Notes: generated by a model not told the origin, from the letters alone. Shown: positions 1 through 10,920, numbered from the stretch's first letter. The stretch is DNA of 64,000 nucleotides from Dromiciops gliroides (GCF_019393635.1 NC_057862.1:99596145-99660144); one strand, 5' to 3'. Program-made: numbers and translations.

Positions 1-37
1 TATCTATAAAATCAAGGGGTTAGAAGATATGATTCTC

Positions 38-202
38 GGGGCAGCTAGGTGGCGCAGTGGATAGAGCACCGGCCCTGGAGTCAGGAGTACCTGGGTTCAA
101 ATCCAGCCTCAGACACTTAACACTTACTGGCTGTGTGACCCTGGGCAAGTCACTTAACCCCAATTGCCTCACTAAAAAAAAAAAAAAAAAAGAAGTAGAA
201 GG
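38..202 (+). mobile_element. Marsupial tRNA-derived SINE, full length
   Basis: Starts GGGGCAGCTAGGTGGCGCAG with tRNA-like box A/B regions (box B GGGTTCAAATCC), ends in poly-A. It is flanked by an exact 16-base target-site duplication AGAAGATATGATTCTC at 22-37 and 203-218, so the insertion is young. Family resembles WSINE1/SINE1_MD; name from memory. Confidence 0.93.
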
Positions 203-235
203 AGAAGATATGATTCTCTAAGGTTCCTTCTAGGG

Positions 236-480
236 CAGAAGTTCTTAACTTGGAGTCCATGGATGATGAGCAGGCAAATTCCAATCCTGAACTTGAATTA
301 GAAAATCAAGATTTTGTCTTTGTTTTCAATAACTTTGGTTTCCGTAGTAATCCAATAAATTTTATTTTGTTCATTTAAAAACATTATTATGAGAAGGGGT
401 CCATTGACTTCTCTAGCTTGTCAAAGGGGTCTATCACTCATACACACACACACACACACACACAGAGTTAAGAATCCTAG
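236..480. mobile_element. hAT-type MITE with an internal CA repeat
   Basis: Terminal inverted repeats CAGAAGTTCTTAAC and GTTAAGAATCCTAG bound a 245-base element, and 8-base near-identical direct repeats TTCTAGGG (228-235) and TTCTAGAG (481-488) flank it, as expected for hAT elements. The body resembles the human Charlie-derived repeats that begin GTTCTTAACCTGGGGTCCATG. A (CA)n tract (441-465) has expanded near its right end. Confidence 0.7.
441..465. repeat. (CA)n microsatellite
   Basis: Uninterrupted CA dinucleotides lying inside the hAT MITE. Confidence 0.95.
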
Positions 481-488
481 TTCTAGAG

Positions 489-915
489 CTAAAGCTTTGA
501 TCTTTGATCCCCCAACCTTGGATGCAAGTCCCCTAGGAGGAAGGGGTGGGTTTTGGTCAGGGGGTGTGTGTGTTACAATAAATGATTGGCGAGCAGAGGT
601 GAAATAGCCAAAGTCACCCAGCTAGTTATGGGTATATTTTAATTCCAGTCCCATTCTCCCAGTCAGCTAATTTCAATCAAAAAAGGGAGTGGAGGTCCTC
701 ACCTTCTACCCTCCCATCTAGCATTTGCAGTTCTAGGAGCAGAGCTAGACTGAGAGCATGTACTATGGTATTTCTGGTGACCAAGGTTCGGAAGCTACAT
801 CCCAGGAGTTCCTTTTCAAAAAGGCTAAATTTAGCATCTTACTGCAGGCTGTGCAGTTCTTGTCAATGTCAGCAAAGGGGAGCCAAAATCAGAGAGTTTA
901 GAACTGGGAGAGGCC
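489..915. other. Unassigned non-coding stretch
   Basis: No coding potential or recognised repeat seen; the end of the stretch runs into MIR-like sequence. Possibly decayed old repeat. Confidence 0.5.
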
Positions 916-919
916 ACTG

Positions 920-1062
920 AATCCAAACATCTCACTGCTGATAAGTAAACTGAGTCTCAGAGAAGGTGAGTGGTTTGCCTAAGGTCACACAGCTGATTAG
1001 TAACAGTTAGGGCTGAAATCCAGATTTACTCACTTTTAGTTTAGAGTGAGTTTCAATAGACC
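920..1062 (-). repeat. MIR-type CORE-SINE fragment
   Basis: AAACTGAGTCTCAGAGAAGG ... GTGGTTTGCCTAAGGTCACACAGCTGATTAGT is the reverse of the conserved MIR core and tail. Diverged, old copy. Confidence 0.75.
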
Positions 1063-1108
1063 ATGCTGCCTACTGGGTTGACATATTGACTGAAATTAAA
1101 ATAAGTTC

Positions 1109-1275
1109 AAAAGAAAGAAAGAGAAAGAGAGAGAGAAAGAAAGAAAGAAGGAGGGAGGGAAGGAAGGAAGGAAGGAAGGAAGGAAGGAAGGAAGGAAGGA
1201 AGGAAGGAAGGAAGGAAGGAAGGAAGGAAGGAAGGAAGGAAGGAAGGAAGGAAGGAAGGAAGGAAGGAAGGAAAA
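1109..1275. repeat. (GAAA)n/(GGAA)n purine microsatellite
   Basis: AAAG units pass into about 30 GGAA units, giving an almost pure purine plus strand. The open frames across it (KEGR/FLPS repeats) are artefacts. Confidence 0.97.
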
Positions 1276-1724
1276 TTATACAAAGTAAAAGTCAAATAAC
1301 CAAAAAGATTTTGCTCTTTTAAAATAAGGGGAAACAGAATCTGGTTACTCTGAGTTAGCTTTACATTTTTATAAAATTAGAGGGGAAAGCAATAATGGGA
1401 AAATGTCAAGGATATTATAATGAAAACATTTTGCCTCCTTGTGATTCATAAAATTGTGGTTGTGATATCAATTCTAATTGTCAAATTTGCTCCAAGATGG
1501 AGTCTTGTTCTTCACTCTTTGTTTCCTTCCTCAATAGGAAAAAGGATTCTTCTATATCTCAATTCTGTCTGCACTGTCTGCACTGAAATCCAAAGATACA
1601 GGCCCATAAATACTACCAGGAGCACAGGTCCCTCATCACCTTGTAAGAGTTGTGGGGAATCTCCCCAATGGTGATCGGGAAGGGGAGAGATTTAATATGA
1701 TCCTATCAGGCTCTCTCAAGGGAG
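1276..1724. other. Unassigned non-coding stretch
   Basis: AT-rich sequence without recognised repeat or coding signal. Confidence 0.5.
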
Positions 1725-1995
1725 GCATTGTGATTCAGTGACAGCTGGCGCCAGAAGCCTCAGGTTCACATCTCCCCTTTTCTATTTGTTCAAGTGACCT
1801 TGTTCAAGTTGCTTTTCCTGTCTGGGCCATATCTACAAAATGGGGATCATAATACTTCTACCTACCTCACAAGGTTGTTATGGGAATCAGGTGTGACAAT
1901 GTATTTAAAATGTTTTACAAATCTTAAAGTCCTATATAATTGAGAACTCCTTGAGGTCAGAGACTTTATTTTGCCTCTTTGTATCCCCAGCACCT
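1725..1995 (+). repeat. MIR-type SINE followed by an L2-like tail
   Basis: GTGACCTTGTTCAAGTTGC and the CAAAATGGGGATCATAATAC / CTACCTCACAAGGTTGTT core are MIR hallmarks; GAACTCCTTGAGGTCAGAGAC ... CCCCAGCACC at 1941-1995 is the usual L2/MIR3 3' end. Confidence 0.75.
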
Positions 1996-2004
1996 ATATC
2001 TGAT

Positions 2005-2104
2005 TGATTGCCAACTTCGGGAGTGGGGAGGGAAGGGAGGAAATCTTATGTAAATAAATGTTGAAAACAATCTTCACATGTAATTAGAAAATAAAATAAA
2101 ATAC
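2005..2104 (+). mobile_element. L1 3'-end fragment
   Basis: GGGGAGGGAAGGGAGGAAAT, AATGTTGAAAACAATCTTCAC and ATGTAATTAGAAAATAAAAT correspond to the 3'UTR of the marsupial L1 seen in full at 42110-43011. Confidence 0.7.
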
Positions 2105-2530
2105 TACCACAAATACTTACTGATTCCAGGGAATCGATTAAGTAAATCAATCCACAAGCAGTTATCTGGTACCTACTAGATGCCTACTGGGTACTGTGTT
2201 AGTTTTGGGGAATACTAGTACAAAGAATGAAACAGTTCTTCCTTACAACGGATAAGGCAATTAAAGGTTTTATCAACCTAAGGTCCCTTCTTATTTCACT
2301 CCATTCATCTGATTCAAGAAACATTTGAGCACCTTTTTTTTTTGCATATAAGGCACTGGGCTTATAAAATTAAAGTTCTTTGTCCTCAGGGAGCTCTGCA
2401 CCATATTAAAATGATACCCTAATAATTGTATAACATTAAAATTTAGTCCTTAGTGGGCCAGAGAAGAGAACCTTTCAAATCCCACCAGTTATCCCTTTGT
2501 GAAAAAATCATTTACTAAAAGAATCACCAT
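2105..2530. other. Old L2/MIR-like debris, mostly unassigned
   Basis: CTACTGGGTACTGTGTTAG and GAACATTTGAGCACC-like phrases recall the reverse of an L2 tail, but divergence is high. No coding signal. Confidence 0.4.
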
Positions 2531-2532
2531 TA

Positions 2533-2533
2533 T

Positions 2534-2558
<25 letters not shown>
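2533..2558. repeat. (CA)n microsatellite
   Basis: Simple CA dinucleotide run. Confidence 0.95.
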
Positions 2559-2564
<6 letters not shown>

Positions 2565-2636
2565 GACACACATATCACTTTAAGGTTTGCAAAGAATTTG
2601 ACACATAAGTCTTTCAACAACCTTGTCAGGTAGGTA

Positions 2637-2881
2637 TTGTCAGTCATTTCTGACGCTTCGTAGCCCTATTTGGGGTTTTCTTGGCAAAGATACCAGAGTG
2701 GTTTTGCCATTTCCTTTTCCAGCTCATTTTACAGATGAGGAAACTGAGGCAAAACAGGCTGAAAGTGACTTGCCCAGGGTCACATGGCTAGGAAGTGTTT
2801 GAGGCTGGATTTGAACTCAGGAAGATGCGTCTTCCTGACTCCAGGCCTGGCACTCTATCCACTACACCACCCAGACATCCC
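2637..2881 (-). mobile_element. Marsupial SINE of the second type (MAR-like)
   Basis: Shares CCCTATTTGGGGTTTTCTTG, GCCATTTCCTTTTCCAGCTC and ACAGATGAGGAAACTGAGGC with four other copies in the window (12748, 39449, 41753, 52931). The tRNA-like head (complement of CTCTATCCACTACACCACC) lies at the right, so it is on the minus strand. Confidence 0.85.
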
Positions 2882-2914
2882 TGTCAGATAGATAGATGGT
2901 ACTGTAAGACCCAT

Positions 2915-3216
2915 TTTACAAATAATAATAACTAGCATTTATATAGTATTTTAAGGTTTGTAAAGCGCTTCATGTATATTATTTGATATGACCTTCATGC
3001 AACTTTGTGAGACAGGCATTGTTCATAATGACCATTTTTTTTTTTGGTGAGGCAATTGGGGTTAAGTGACTTGCCAAGGGTCACACAGCTAGTAAGTATC
3101 AAGTGTCAGAGGCTGGATTTGAACTCAGGTCCTCCTGAATCCAAGGCCGGTGCTCTATCCACTGCGCTACCTAGCTGCCCCCAAAATGACCATTTTACAG
3201 AAAAATGAAATGACTC
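2915..3216 (-). repeat. Old CORE-SINE, split by a younger SINE
   Basis: TAGCATTTATATAGTATTTTAAGGTTTG and the AATGACCATTTTACAG edge belong to a MIR-like CORE-SINE; the young SINE at 3039-3184 is inserted into it. Confidence 0.6.
3039..3184 (-). mobile_element. Marsupial tRNA-derived SINE
   Basis: Poly-T start, GGTGAGGCAATTGGGGTTAA and a complete reversed head. Exact 12-base target duplication AATGACCATTTT at 3027-3038 and 3185-3196. Confidence 0.92.
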
Positions 3217-3929
3217 CCCAAGCATTCATTGCTATTGTCTGGGACAGGGCTCTACCCCAGGTCCCCCTGAGTCTGAACTCAGCACCCTATCCTCTTCTCC
3301 GAGCTGCTCCTTCAGGGCCTTCCAGCCAGCCTCTTTAGAAGGAGTCCAGAAATGAAGAAGCTCTGAACAGATACTCTGTCTCCCTGTGCCCCCTGGCAAA
3401 AGAAAGTCACTTGACCCACCGTGCCGGGCAGTGTGGACACAGCCAGCACCATACTTCATGGAGCACCTTATTCTATGCCCAGGATGATGCCAGGCATGGG
3501 GGAGAAGGCCAAATAGAAGACACAGATGACTAACAATGCCACTCATTCAAGAGATGCTCACCAGGCACCTATTCTGTGCCGAGAATGACGTATCTCAGGC
3601 TGTGATTGCCAAGTGACAGATGAGCAGCAGGGCCAGTGAGCGCCAGAGGAGGCGAGAGAAAGAGGAGATCTGTGCCGGCGAGGAACGCTGCACAGAGGAA
3701 GTGGGATTCCATGGGGGATCATAGGATTTAGAGCTGGAAGGGCCCCGAGAGATCATCTGGCCTGCACCTCCGCCGCAGCACCCCTCCTCCTTGGATGCCA
3801 CACATACAGGCCATTGCCAGGCTCATACTTGAAGCCTTTCCAGTTTGGCCGGGCTTCTGCTCCTCTGATAGGGGGTTTGGGAAGCCTGGGCACCTCCATG
3901 CCATGATTATTAAACCTGAACGCTATAGA
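3217..3929. other. GC-richer unassigned stretch with L3/MIR-like piece
   Basis: 3718-3765 (GGATTTAGAGCTGGAAGGGC) resembles the reversed 3' end of CR1/L3. The rest is unassigned; open frames here have no recognisable product. Confidence 0.4.
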
Positions 3930-3949
3930 GACAGGTCCCAGAGTGGCGA

Positions 3950-4175
3950 GCGGGTCAGCCCTGAAGTCAGGAGGCCCAGGGATTCAAGTTTTGTTTCTCA
4001 TATGTGCTGTCTGTGGACCCTAAGCAAATCATTTTACCCTTTCTAAATCTCAGTTTTCCTTATTTCTAAAATGGGGGTGAGAATAATTACCATCTACCTG
4101 GTAAGGTGGTTTTGAGCCTCAAATGAAATCATTTTTATAAAGCACCTTACGGACTTCAAAGTGGTGTATAAATTC
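3950..4175 (+). repeat. MIR fragment
   Basis: AAATCTCAGTTTTCCTTATT, AAAATGGGGGTGAGAATAATTACC and the AAAGCACCTTACGGACTTCAAA tail follow the MIR layout. Confidence 0.7.
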
Positions 4176-4187
4176 TGTTATTACAGA

Positions 4188-4470
4188 AGCAGCTAGGTGG
4201 TGTAGTGGATACGGTGCTAGACTTGAGGATAGGAAGGTCTGGGTTTTAATCCTGCCAGATGCACTTACTAGCAGTGTGGCCCTGGGCAAGTCACTTAACA
4301 TTTCTCAGACTCTGGTTCCTCATCTGCAAAATGGGTATAATAATTGTGTGTCTCTCTCTCTCCCCACCCCGCTTAGAAGGTTAAAATGCTCAAATGAAAT
4401 AATATTTGTAAAAACAATTTGAAAACTTTAAAATGCTATAAAAATCTTAGCTATCATCATCATCATTATG
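4188..4470 (+). repeat. Long CORE-SINE with tRNA head
   Basis: GCAGCTAGGTGGTGTAGTGG head, CCCTGGGCAAGTCACTTAAC core, AAAATGGGTATAATAATTG and a tail ending in AAATGCTATAAAAATCTTAGC. A short CT run sits at about 4350-4362. Confidence 0.75.
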
Positions 4471-4749
4471 GTTTGCATACTGACCAGTAAGTACCACTCA
4501 ACTTCTCAGTACTACAGGTAACGCTAAGTTTATCAATTAAAATCTTCACGGGGAGAGAAAGTTTCTCTCTCAGGAGTTTTCCCCCTCTAAGAAATTGCAG
4601 GTCTGGGCCAACGATAACACACTCTTCTAATCTCTGACCTTCTTTGGCCTCTTGCTGTTTCTCAGAGCCTTAGTTACAGGTAGAGGTTTGTTCACTCTTT
4701 GGACCCCACCTTTCTCTCCCGGGTCACCTAGCCATGGAAATGAGCAGCC

Positions 4750-4915
4750 ATGAGGCTTATGAGAACCAGAAGGGATCTTGGAGGTAATTTAGTACAATTC
4801 CCATATTTTACAGGAGAGGAAACTGAGGCCCAGACAGGGGAAGTCATTTGCTCAAGGTCATATAACTCTGAAGTGGCAGAGCCAAAGCTACAAACTCTAA
4901 TCTACTACTTTTCTT
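4750..4915 (-). repeat. MIR/L3-type old repeat
   Basis: AGAAGGGATCTTGGAGGTAATTTAG ... AGGAAACTGAGGCCCAGACAGG is the usual reversed form of this mammal-wide repeat. Confidence 0.7.
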
Positions 4916-4984
4916 GGTAAACCTTCTCATATTAACTGGTCTTTGCATCTGCCATTAGAACAAACTCTCCTTTGTGTGCTACCT

Positions 4985-5095
4985 CTCTTGGTTAGAAGGT
5001 GAGTTCTTTGAGAGCAGGGACTGTGTCACTTCTATATGTTTATTCCTAGTGTTTTCTTGGTCCATATTAGATGTTTAATAAATATTTTTCCATTA
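4985..5095 (+). repeat. L2/MIR3 3'-end fragment
   Basis: GGTGAGTTCTTTGAGAGCAGGGAC followed by TTCCTAGTGTTTTC and TTTAATAAATATTTTTCC is a diverged L2 3' end. Confidence 0.65.
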
Positions 5096-5269
5096 GAATC
5101 AAGGATGGCTCTAAGGTTGGAAATCTGGGGGGGGGGGGGAAACATGGTGATGTCCTCCAGAAAAATAAGAAAGATAAGGAAGAGGGATGGGTTGGGGGTG
5201 GGCGGGAAGATGAGTTCTGTTTCAAACATGTTGAGTTTAAGATGCCTAAAGAACAGATAGTTGGAAATT

Positions 5270-6600
5270 TCCAGTAGGCACATGGTGATGCCAGAAAAGA
5301 GCTCTAAATATATAGAAATGATAACTGATGAAAACTGATATGATCACTTGGATAGAGAAGAGAAAGCTCAGGAGGGAGATTTGGGGTACACCCACAATTA
5401 GAAGGCATGATGTGGATGATGTACCAGCCAAGGAGGCTGAGTAATGGTCCAGATGGGTTAAAAAAAAGAGAAACAAGAGAGAGCCACGTAACAGGAATCC
5501 AGAAAGGAGAGAATAACCAGGAGAAGATGGTCAACAGTTCCAAAGACTACAGAGAAGTCAGGAAGAATGAAATAGAAACAAAAAATGGCCAGTGGATTTG
5601 GCGATTAAGAGATCATTGGTAACTATGGAGAGACAAGTTTCAGTTGAGTGATCAGGTTAGAAGCAGGATTGCAAGGGGCTGAGATGTGAAGAAAAGCAAA
5701 GGAAGTGGAGGCAAGAAGCATGCACAGCTTCCGCTACCCTGCTTAAGATTTGCCTGTGAAGGGGAGGAGAGATATAGGACAATAGCTACAAGGGACATTA
5801 GGGTCAAGTGAAGGTTTTTTGGAGATGGGCGAGACAGAGCATGTTTATAGGCAGCTGGGAAGGCTTTATTAGATAGGGAGGGGATGAAACATTAGAGGAG
5901 AAAAGGATGGCTTAGGGGGTCAGCATACTGGATTGGGAGGAGGGGATAAGATCAAGAATTGAAGTAGAGAGGAGATTGTTCTCCTCCTCAAAAGAGATTT
6001 GAGTAAACGAGAGGATAGGAGATGCTGTTAAGTTGATTTGAGAAGAGTAGGAGAGAAGAGGAACCTTGCTGAAAACAACCTCTAGTAGAGGTAGAATGTT
6101 TTAGTATTTTCCTGGTAAATTATGGAGAGGGGTGCTCTGCTGAGAGGGAAGGGAGAGGAAGTGGTGTGGGAGGTCTGATGGGAGAAGAGAAGGCTTGGAA
6201 CAGGAGCCGTGGGGAATGTGAAATAGATAGTTAATTCAAGAAGAATAATTGGATTGCCACATAGTCATGATGGTCCAGTTGAGACAAGGTGGCCCACTTG
6301 CAAGTCTGTGTCACTTTCTCTAGCACTATCAAGCTATTGATGAGCCAGAACAAAGGACGCAGATGGCTGAAGTTGGGTTTGGAAAGACACGAGCAGCAAT
6401 AGGACAAGGGGACAAAGGACTCCACAGCAGAGGACAATGTCCAGTTGAATTGTCTTACAGTCAAGATTGGAAAAGTAGGCAAGTGAAGCCAAAGTAAGAA
6501 TGATGCCCTGGGAAAGCACTGAGGGACAGTGCCTGTAGGTCATAATGAGGAGGAAAATTAAGTTTAGGGGGAATGAGATGGAGGGAGGGAGGGAATGATA
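5270..6600 (+). repeat. Ancient mammal-wide interspersed repeat, long copy (class uncertain)
   Basis: The phrases GGAGGGAGATTTGGGGTACACC, CAACAGTTCCAAAGACTACAGAGAAGTCAGG, AAAATGGCCAGTGGATTTGGCGA, GTTTCAGTTGAGTGATCAGG and GGAGAGATATAGGACAATAGC follow in order a repeat I know from many mammalian genomes, but I cannot name its family with certainty (a non-LTR element such as Mam_R4 is a guess). A shorter related piece lies at 36150-36440. Heavily mutated, no intact frame. Confidence 0.6.
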
Positions 6601-6631
6601 GGAGGAGACTCATTCCATTTTACCACACAAC

Positions 6632-6850
6632 TGGGCAGCTGGGGTGGAGGGGGGTGAAGTGGTTAGAGCACTGGGTCTGGAGTAAGAATGCCCTGAATTC
6701 AAATATGGCTTCAGACACTTCCTACCTCTGTGACCTCAGACAAGTCACTTAACTGCTATTTGCCTCAGTTTCCTCAACTGTAAATTGGGGGTGCTAATAA
6801 TAACACCTACCTCCCAGGGTTGTTGTGAGGATCAACAAGGGCTCTTCTAG
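6632..6850 (+). repeat. CORE-SINE/MIR copy
   Basis: GTTAGAGCACTGGGTCTGGA, CTCTGTGACCTCAGACAAGTC and CCTACCTCCCAGGGTTGTTGTGAGGATCA. Confidence 0.75.
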
Positions 6851-6899
6851 TTTTTAATTGCCATGATTCTGTGACTTCTTATGTCCACCATGACTGCAG

Positions 6900-7380
6900 C
6901 AGAACACAGAACTTAATTAATGAATAGAGTCACCAGACTAACCCATATTTCTGAGAGCAAGGACATATTGAAGTAACTATTTCCAGAAAAGGTACCATAG
7001 AGATCATTATAAACTCTGGGAGCAGATACCATGTTTATCCTTCTTTTGTATCTCTCCACTGTACCGACTTGAGGGGCCTTACAAAGTGTGGAGATCACAG
7101 CAAAGACTCACTGAAATAAACAAAGTCCACTTCCTGAGGCCAGGAGGTGTCCTCTCTCTAAAGAAAAACATATGCTCTGGAATGGAAGTCACTTGAGGAC
7201 AAACATTGCTCTGAAGAGTGCCTAGGACAATGCCACCTAGTTGTTGAATGGTTTTGGGGGGGAAGGATGACTATTAGGAGGAACACAGGGAAGCACAGAG
7301 AATTAAATAGCAATGCTAGGCACCAGAGGGGTGCTTGCAGAGCCTTAAAATCCCACTAATGTACCAAAAAGCTTCCTTTT
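6900..7380. other. Unassigned non-coding stretch
   Basis: No recognised repeat or coding signal; a G-run near 7255. Confidence 0.5.
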
Positions 7381-7889
7381 TATCTCTTGTTTTCCTACTA
7401 GGAAATATCTTCTAAGCAGTATCATGATGTTCAAATTTGGACGTCATGAAACAAAGCTCTTACACCCATTCACTTGATAGGGCCAAGCTAGACTAGCCTC
7501 CCCTACCTGCTGAGAGACAAAGAGTTTCACCAAAAGCTGGTCTCTTTTTCTGTGTTTGTTTGTTTCTGTCCTTCTTCCTACATCCATTGACACTGTTGAT
7601 CTCTGGTTAAATTACCGTGGCTCCATACATCTGGTTCAGTTCCTTTAAAATGACTAGATTCTCATTGTTTCCCTTCCCTCAGGGATAGCTTCCCTGATTC
7701 ATACTGAGGCAAATGACCCCGTGCCAGCAGGATAGAGCCCCAGGAAGTCCCCGCAGCCTTATCCCAAGTTCAAATCCCCAGGTGGGTTTTGAACTGATTG
7801 CATCAGAGATCGCTGGGTCAGTGCATTCATCAGGAACTTTTCAATCCTCTGAGGTACCTCGTTGGGAAGAGTGCAAGGTTCTGGCTAGT

Positions 7890-8450
7890 TTTAAGTGTAA
7901 TTAAAAGATTTTCTTTCTCTTCCCCCACCCCCATCTTTGAAATAACAGTTCCTCTGTGGGTTCCCCCCCCCCAAAAAAATGCTTACAGCAGATGCAAATC
8001 CTCTTTGCTTCTGTGGCCTGGTTTATCTCCGATAACATTTCCACAGTCCAGAAAGGTTTTTAATGGGATGTGGAAAATGTCTTTCCCCCAAACACTAATA
8101 ACAACAACAATAATAATAAAGTCCAAACCTTTTTTTAAAAATTCCCTTCAAATTGCTTTTTATAACACATTCAGCATTTTCAGGGACATAATTAAAACAT
8201 CAAACAGTTTTCGTGCTGGTTATGCTAAAATTTAAATACTTGAATCAGCCTCTATTATTAGGAATTAAAATGGACTAGAGCATTTATTAAGAAGATCCTC
8301 TTAAACAACTATCCAATCAGATTTGTTCTGTTTTGTAAAAAGGCAAGCCCCATAATGTGAAAATACCTGTTTTTAATAAAGTTTGTAATGGCTAACTGGA
8401 GAATACATTTTCAAAATTGAAAAGATATTTTTTCATTCACTATTTTCCCA
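7890..8450. promoter_or_regulatory. Candidate conserved non-coding element (AT-rich)
   Basis: A repeat-free block of balanced AT-rich sequence with TTTATCTCCGATAACATTTC, GGACATAATTAAAACATC, AATTAAAATGG and an ACTATCCAATCAGA box. It has the texture of developmental non-coding elements around TCF7L2, with GATA-, homeodomain- and CCAAT-like words. Function is inferred only from its unique character; the 145-residue open frame overlapping it has no recognisable product. Confidence 0.35.
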
Positions 8451-8900
8451 ATTTAATGTACCTAATTTTCCCATACAACTCCATCCCTAAGGGGAAAAAA
8501 GAAAAAAAAAAGTCCATTACCAATACATGAAGCTCCCCGTAGTCTTCTCTCTTTGGATGTAATTGCTATCAAGGAGGTTGGTAGCAGGGTAATTTTAGTT
8601 CAAATGAGTACATAGCCTGAAAAAGGATAAATTAACCTTTGTAGGGCTGAAATTAGATCCCAGTGAGGGATTGTTCTAACTAAATGTACATTGAGTTTGC
8701 TAAAAAAAAAAAAAAAAGTTGGCTGACGAACAGCTGGTAAAATATAGGAGAAATGGTGGAAATAAAAGTAATAGTCCAGGAAGGATGAAAGTCAAAGGTT
8801 TTCATTTTTCTTTAGGTGGTTTCTCCAAATTTTTCAAGGGTCCCTAACATCCCTGTAGGTGTATAAATACCTTGACAATAATATCAGTTCACAGTTGGTG
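8451..8900. other. Unassigned single-copy stretch
   Basis: AT-rich, with an A15 run at about 8702. No recognised element. Confidence 0.45.
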
Positions 8901-8904
8901 GGAT

Positions 8905-9062
8905 AGAACAGTGTGTCTTAATGCATAAGGAGTAAGCCTCAAAACCAGAAGCTGTGTTCAAGTCCTACCCCTGACACATCCTGGCTGTGTAACTCTGGGC
9001 AAGTCACTTAATCTCTCAGTGCTCTTGATAACTCTCCAAGACTACAAGTTACAGAGAGGGTG
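8905..9062 (+). repeat. CORE-SINE fragment
   Basis: Head-like GATAGAACAGTGTGTCTTAATGC and the CTGGCTGTGTAACTCTGGGCAAGTCACTTAATC core. Confidence 0.7.
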
Positions 9063-9164
9063 CCAACCTGCATGGGTAGAAGTGAGGTGTTTCCTCATGC
9101 AGGGAACAATCTATATATAGATCAATGAAATCCCAGGATGAGTTCACATCCCTAGACTTGGGGT

Positions 9165-9375
9165 CAAGCAGAACTAGGTCCAAACCCACACTTACTAAAC
9201 AGCTGTCACTCAAACCTTGCTGAGACTTTAATGAGGTTCCTCATCTGTAAAGGAAGGATAATAACACCTGTTGTACCTACCTCATAGGATTGTTGGATCA
9301 AAGAAGAAATATACTACAAAAAATATTTTGTAAAGCTTAACAAATTATATAAATGTCAATTATCATCAGGATTAA
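9165..9375 (+). repeat. MIR-type fragment
   Basis: AGGTTCCTCATCTGTAAAGGAAGG, ATAACACCTGTTGTACCTACCTCATAGGATTG and an AAATTATATAAATGTCAATTATCATC tail. Confidence 0.7.
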
Positions 9376-9639
9376 TAATTATTACTATCATCATCGTTGT
9401 TGTTGTTATTGAGGGTTAAGGCTTGCAAAGTGCTTTTTTTCATACCTTTTGAAGAATATAGCATTATATTATCACCATGTTTAAAATCAAATACAAATTT
9501 AAAAACTGAGCCCTAGCAAGGTTTCTAGGTGGGTCTAATTTCGTCTTCTGTAAAATGGAAGGGTTAGACTAGAGGAACTCTAAAGCACCTTCTAGATCTA
9601 TATTGACACCCTTAAGGGCCAAAGTAGAGAAAACCAACT

Positions 9640-9870
9640 CATAAAGCAAATGTTGAAGCTCCAGCCATGTACTTAGAACTAGGACCCAAAGTTGAAGAAT
9701 TAAAAGTGTCCCTCAAAGAACTTATAATCTGACAGGAGGCAGAAGACATGAAAAATAGGGAAGATGTATATTACAAAGGGTCTAAGTGCTAGAAGGAGTT
9801 CAGAAAAGGGGGGAATTCATTTCTGGTTTGGGACTTGAGAAGGGCCTACAAGTGAAATCTCATCTCCTTC
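9640..9870 (-). repeat. Old mammalian repeat fragment (class uncertain)
   Basis: CTCAAAGAACTTATAATCTGACAG and the following AGTGCTAGAAGGAGTTCAG resemble a family also seen at 15190-15770, 23560-23720 and 39770-40030. Confidence 0.4.
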
Positions 9871-10619
9871 ACAAAGATTCCCAGGTCCCCGAAAGTATTA
9901 GTCTAATTGGGGGTTTGCAACTTGTCGCAAAGGCTAAAAGTAGCTTCATATCTAGGATTTAGTCTCAAATTCAGTCCCCACAATTCAGTGGAGTTGAGGA
10001 GGAACAGGCAAACGTTTACTGGGTACCCACTATCTGAAAGCACTGGGTGCATGAGGAGTCACCTAGTCAGATGAGGCCTCTTTATGTAGTGGTATGGTCA
10101 GAACAGGTTTTTCGGAAGCAGTAAGATTTACTCACAAAGTCAAGGGCTTGAGGGAAGAGTTCAAGGTAAATAATACTTTGTTAACAAGCAAAAAGAAGGG
10201 AAGAAAAGGGAGAAAAAGGGGGAGGCAGGGAAACTACATTCCTTGGCTGGGAATTTATTGGCACATCGAAGCCAGAGAACAGATAGTTTCATTAGAAAGA
10301 GAGAATTCTCCTGTGACTGGTTCCTTTTTCTCTCCACACCCTCTGTCCTTTTTAAGTACATCTTAGTCCCCGGCCCCTTTCCAATCCACTGCTGCTGGCC
10401 AGTTTTATTTTGGGAGGAACCAAGGTTTGGGAAAGTCATACTGCCAAATTCTTTTCCATGAAAGCCTTGTGGCTTCCCAGCTCCTCAACCTCCACCCACG
10501 CTTTGGGCCCACCCCAACCACTTGACTGTAGGTTAAGAAGCTCAGATCCAGGTGCAGAGCCCACCTGCTAATGGGCCTCTTCCCCAACTTCGACCTGCCT
10601 AAGGGGTAAAAAAAAAAAA
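9871..10619. other. Unassigned single-copy stretch
   Basis: Contains a purine-rich patch (10190-10230) and unique sequence. Open frames of 60-92 codons on both strands overlap and look random. Confidence 0.45.
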
Positions 10620-10920
10620 TGAATTAAGCGGGAGAGAGGGGAGTGAGTGCTTGAACACATTTCTGAAGCCTAAGAATTTTGTTCCACTACCGTCCACCGA
10701 AGTAAAAACATCTCCAAGAGTATTCCCGGGAGCCTGAGACGGTTCTCTCATCACACAGGGTTCAAAGACAATGTAAGGCGTGAAGCGGAGCTGAAAGTGT
10801 CTGTATATAATAATGCCTGTATGATGTTGTTTTGTTTCTGCCTTGCCTTTACCTGAGATATCTGAAGACATTGTTCGAGGCAATGAAAAAATATGAATAA
10901 TGTGAGGCCTTGAGATCAAA
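10620..10920. promoter_or_regulatory. Candidate conserved non-coding element
   Basis: Repeat-free block with intact CpGs (CTACCGTCCACCGAAG, GAGACGGTTC, GGCGTGAAGCGGAGC) and a TCACACAGGGTTCAAAGACAATG segment; TTCAAAG is a TCF/LEF-type core and ACAATG a SOX-type core. CpG retention in an otherwise CpG-poor window suggests selection. A 106-codon minus-strand frame covers it but has no recognisable product. Confidence 0.35.

Noticed and set aside
60..120. tRNA-like box A and box B in SINE heads
   Set aside because: These are SINE promoters, not tRNA genes; no cloverleaf with anticodon arm can be drawn.
7798..8235. 145-codon plus-strand frame
   Set aside because: No recognisable product, no splice or promoter context, and composition of non-coding AT-rich DNA.
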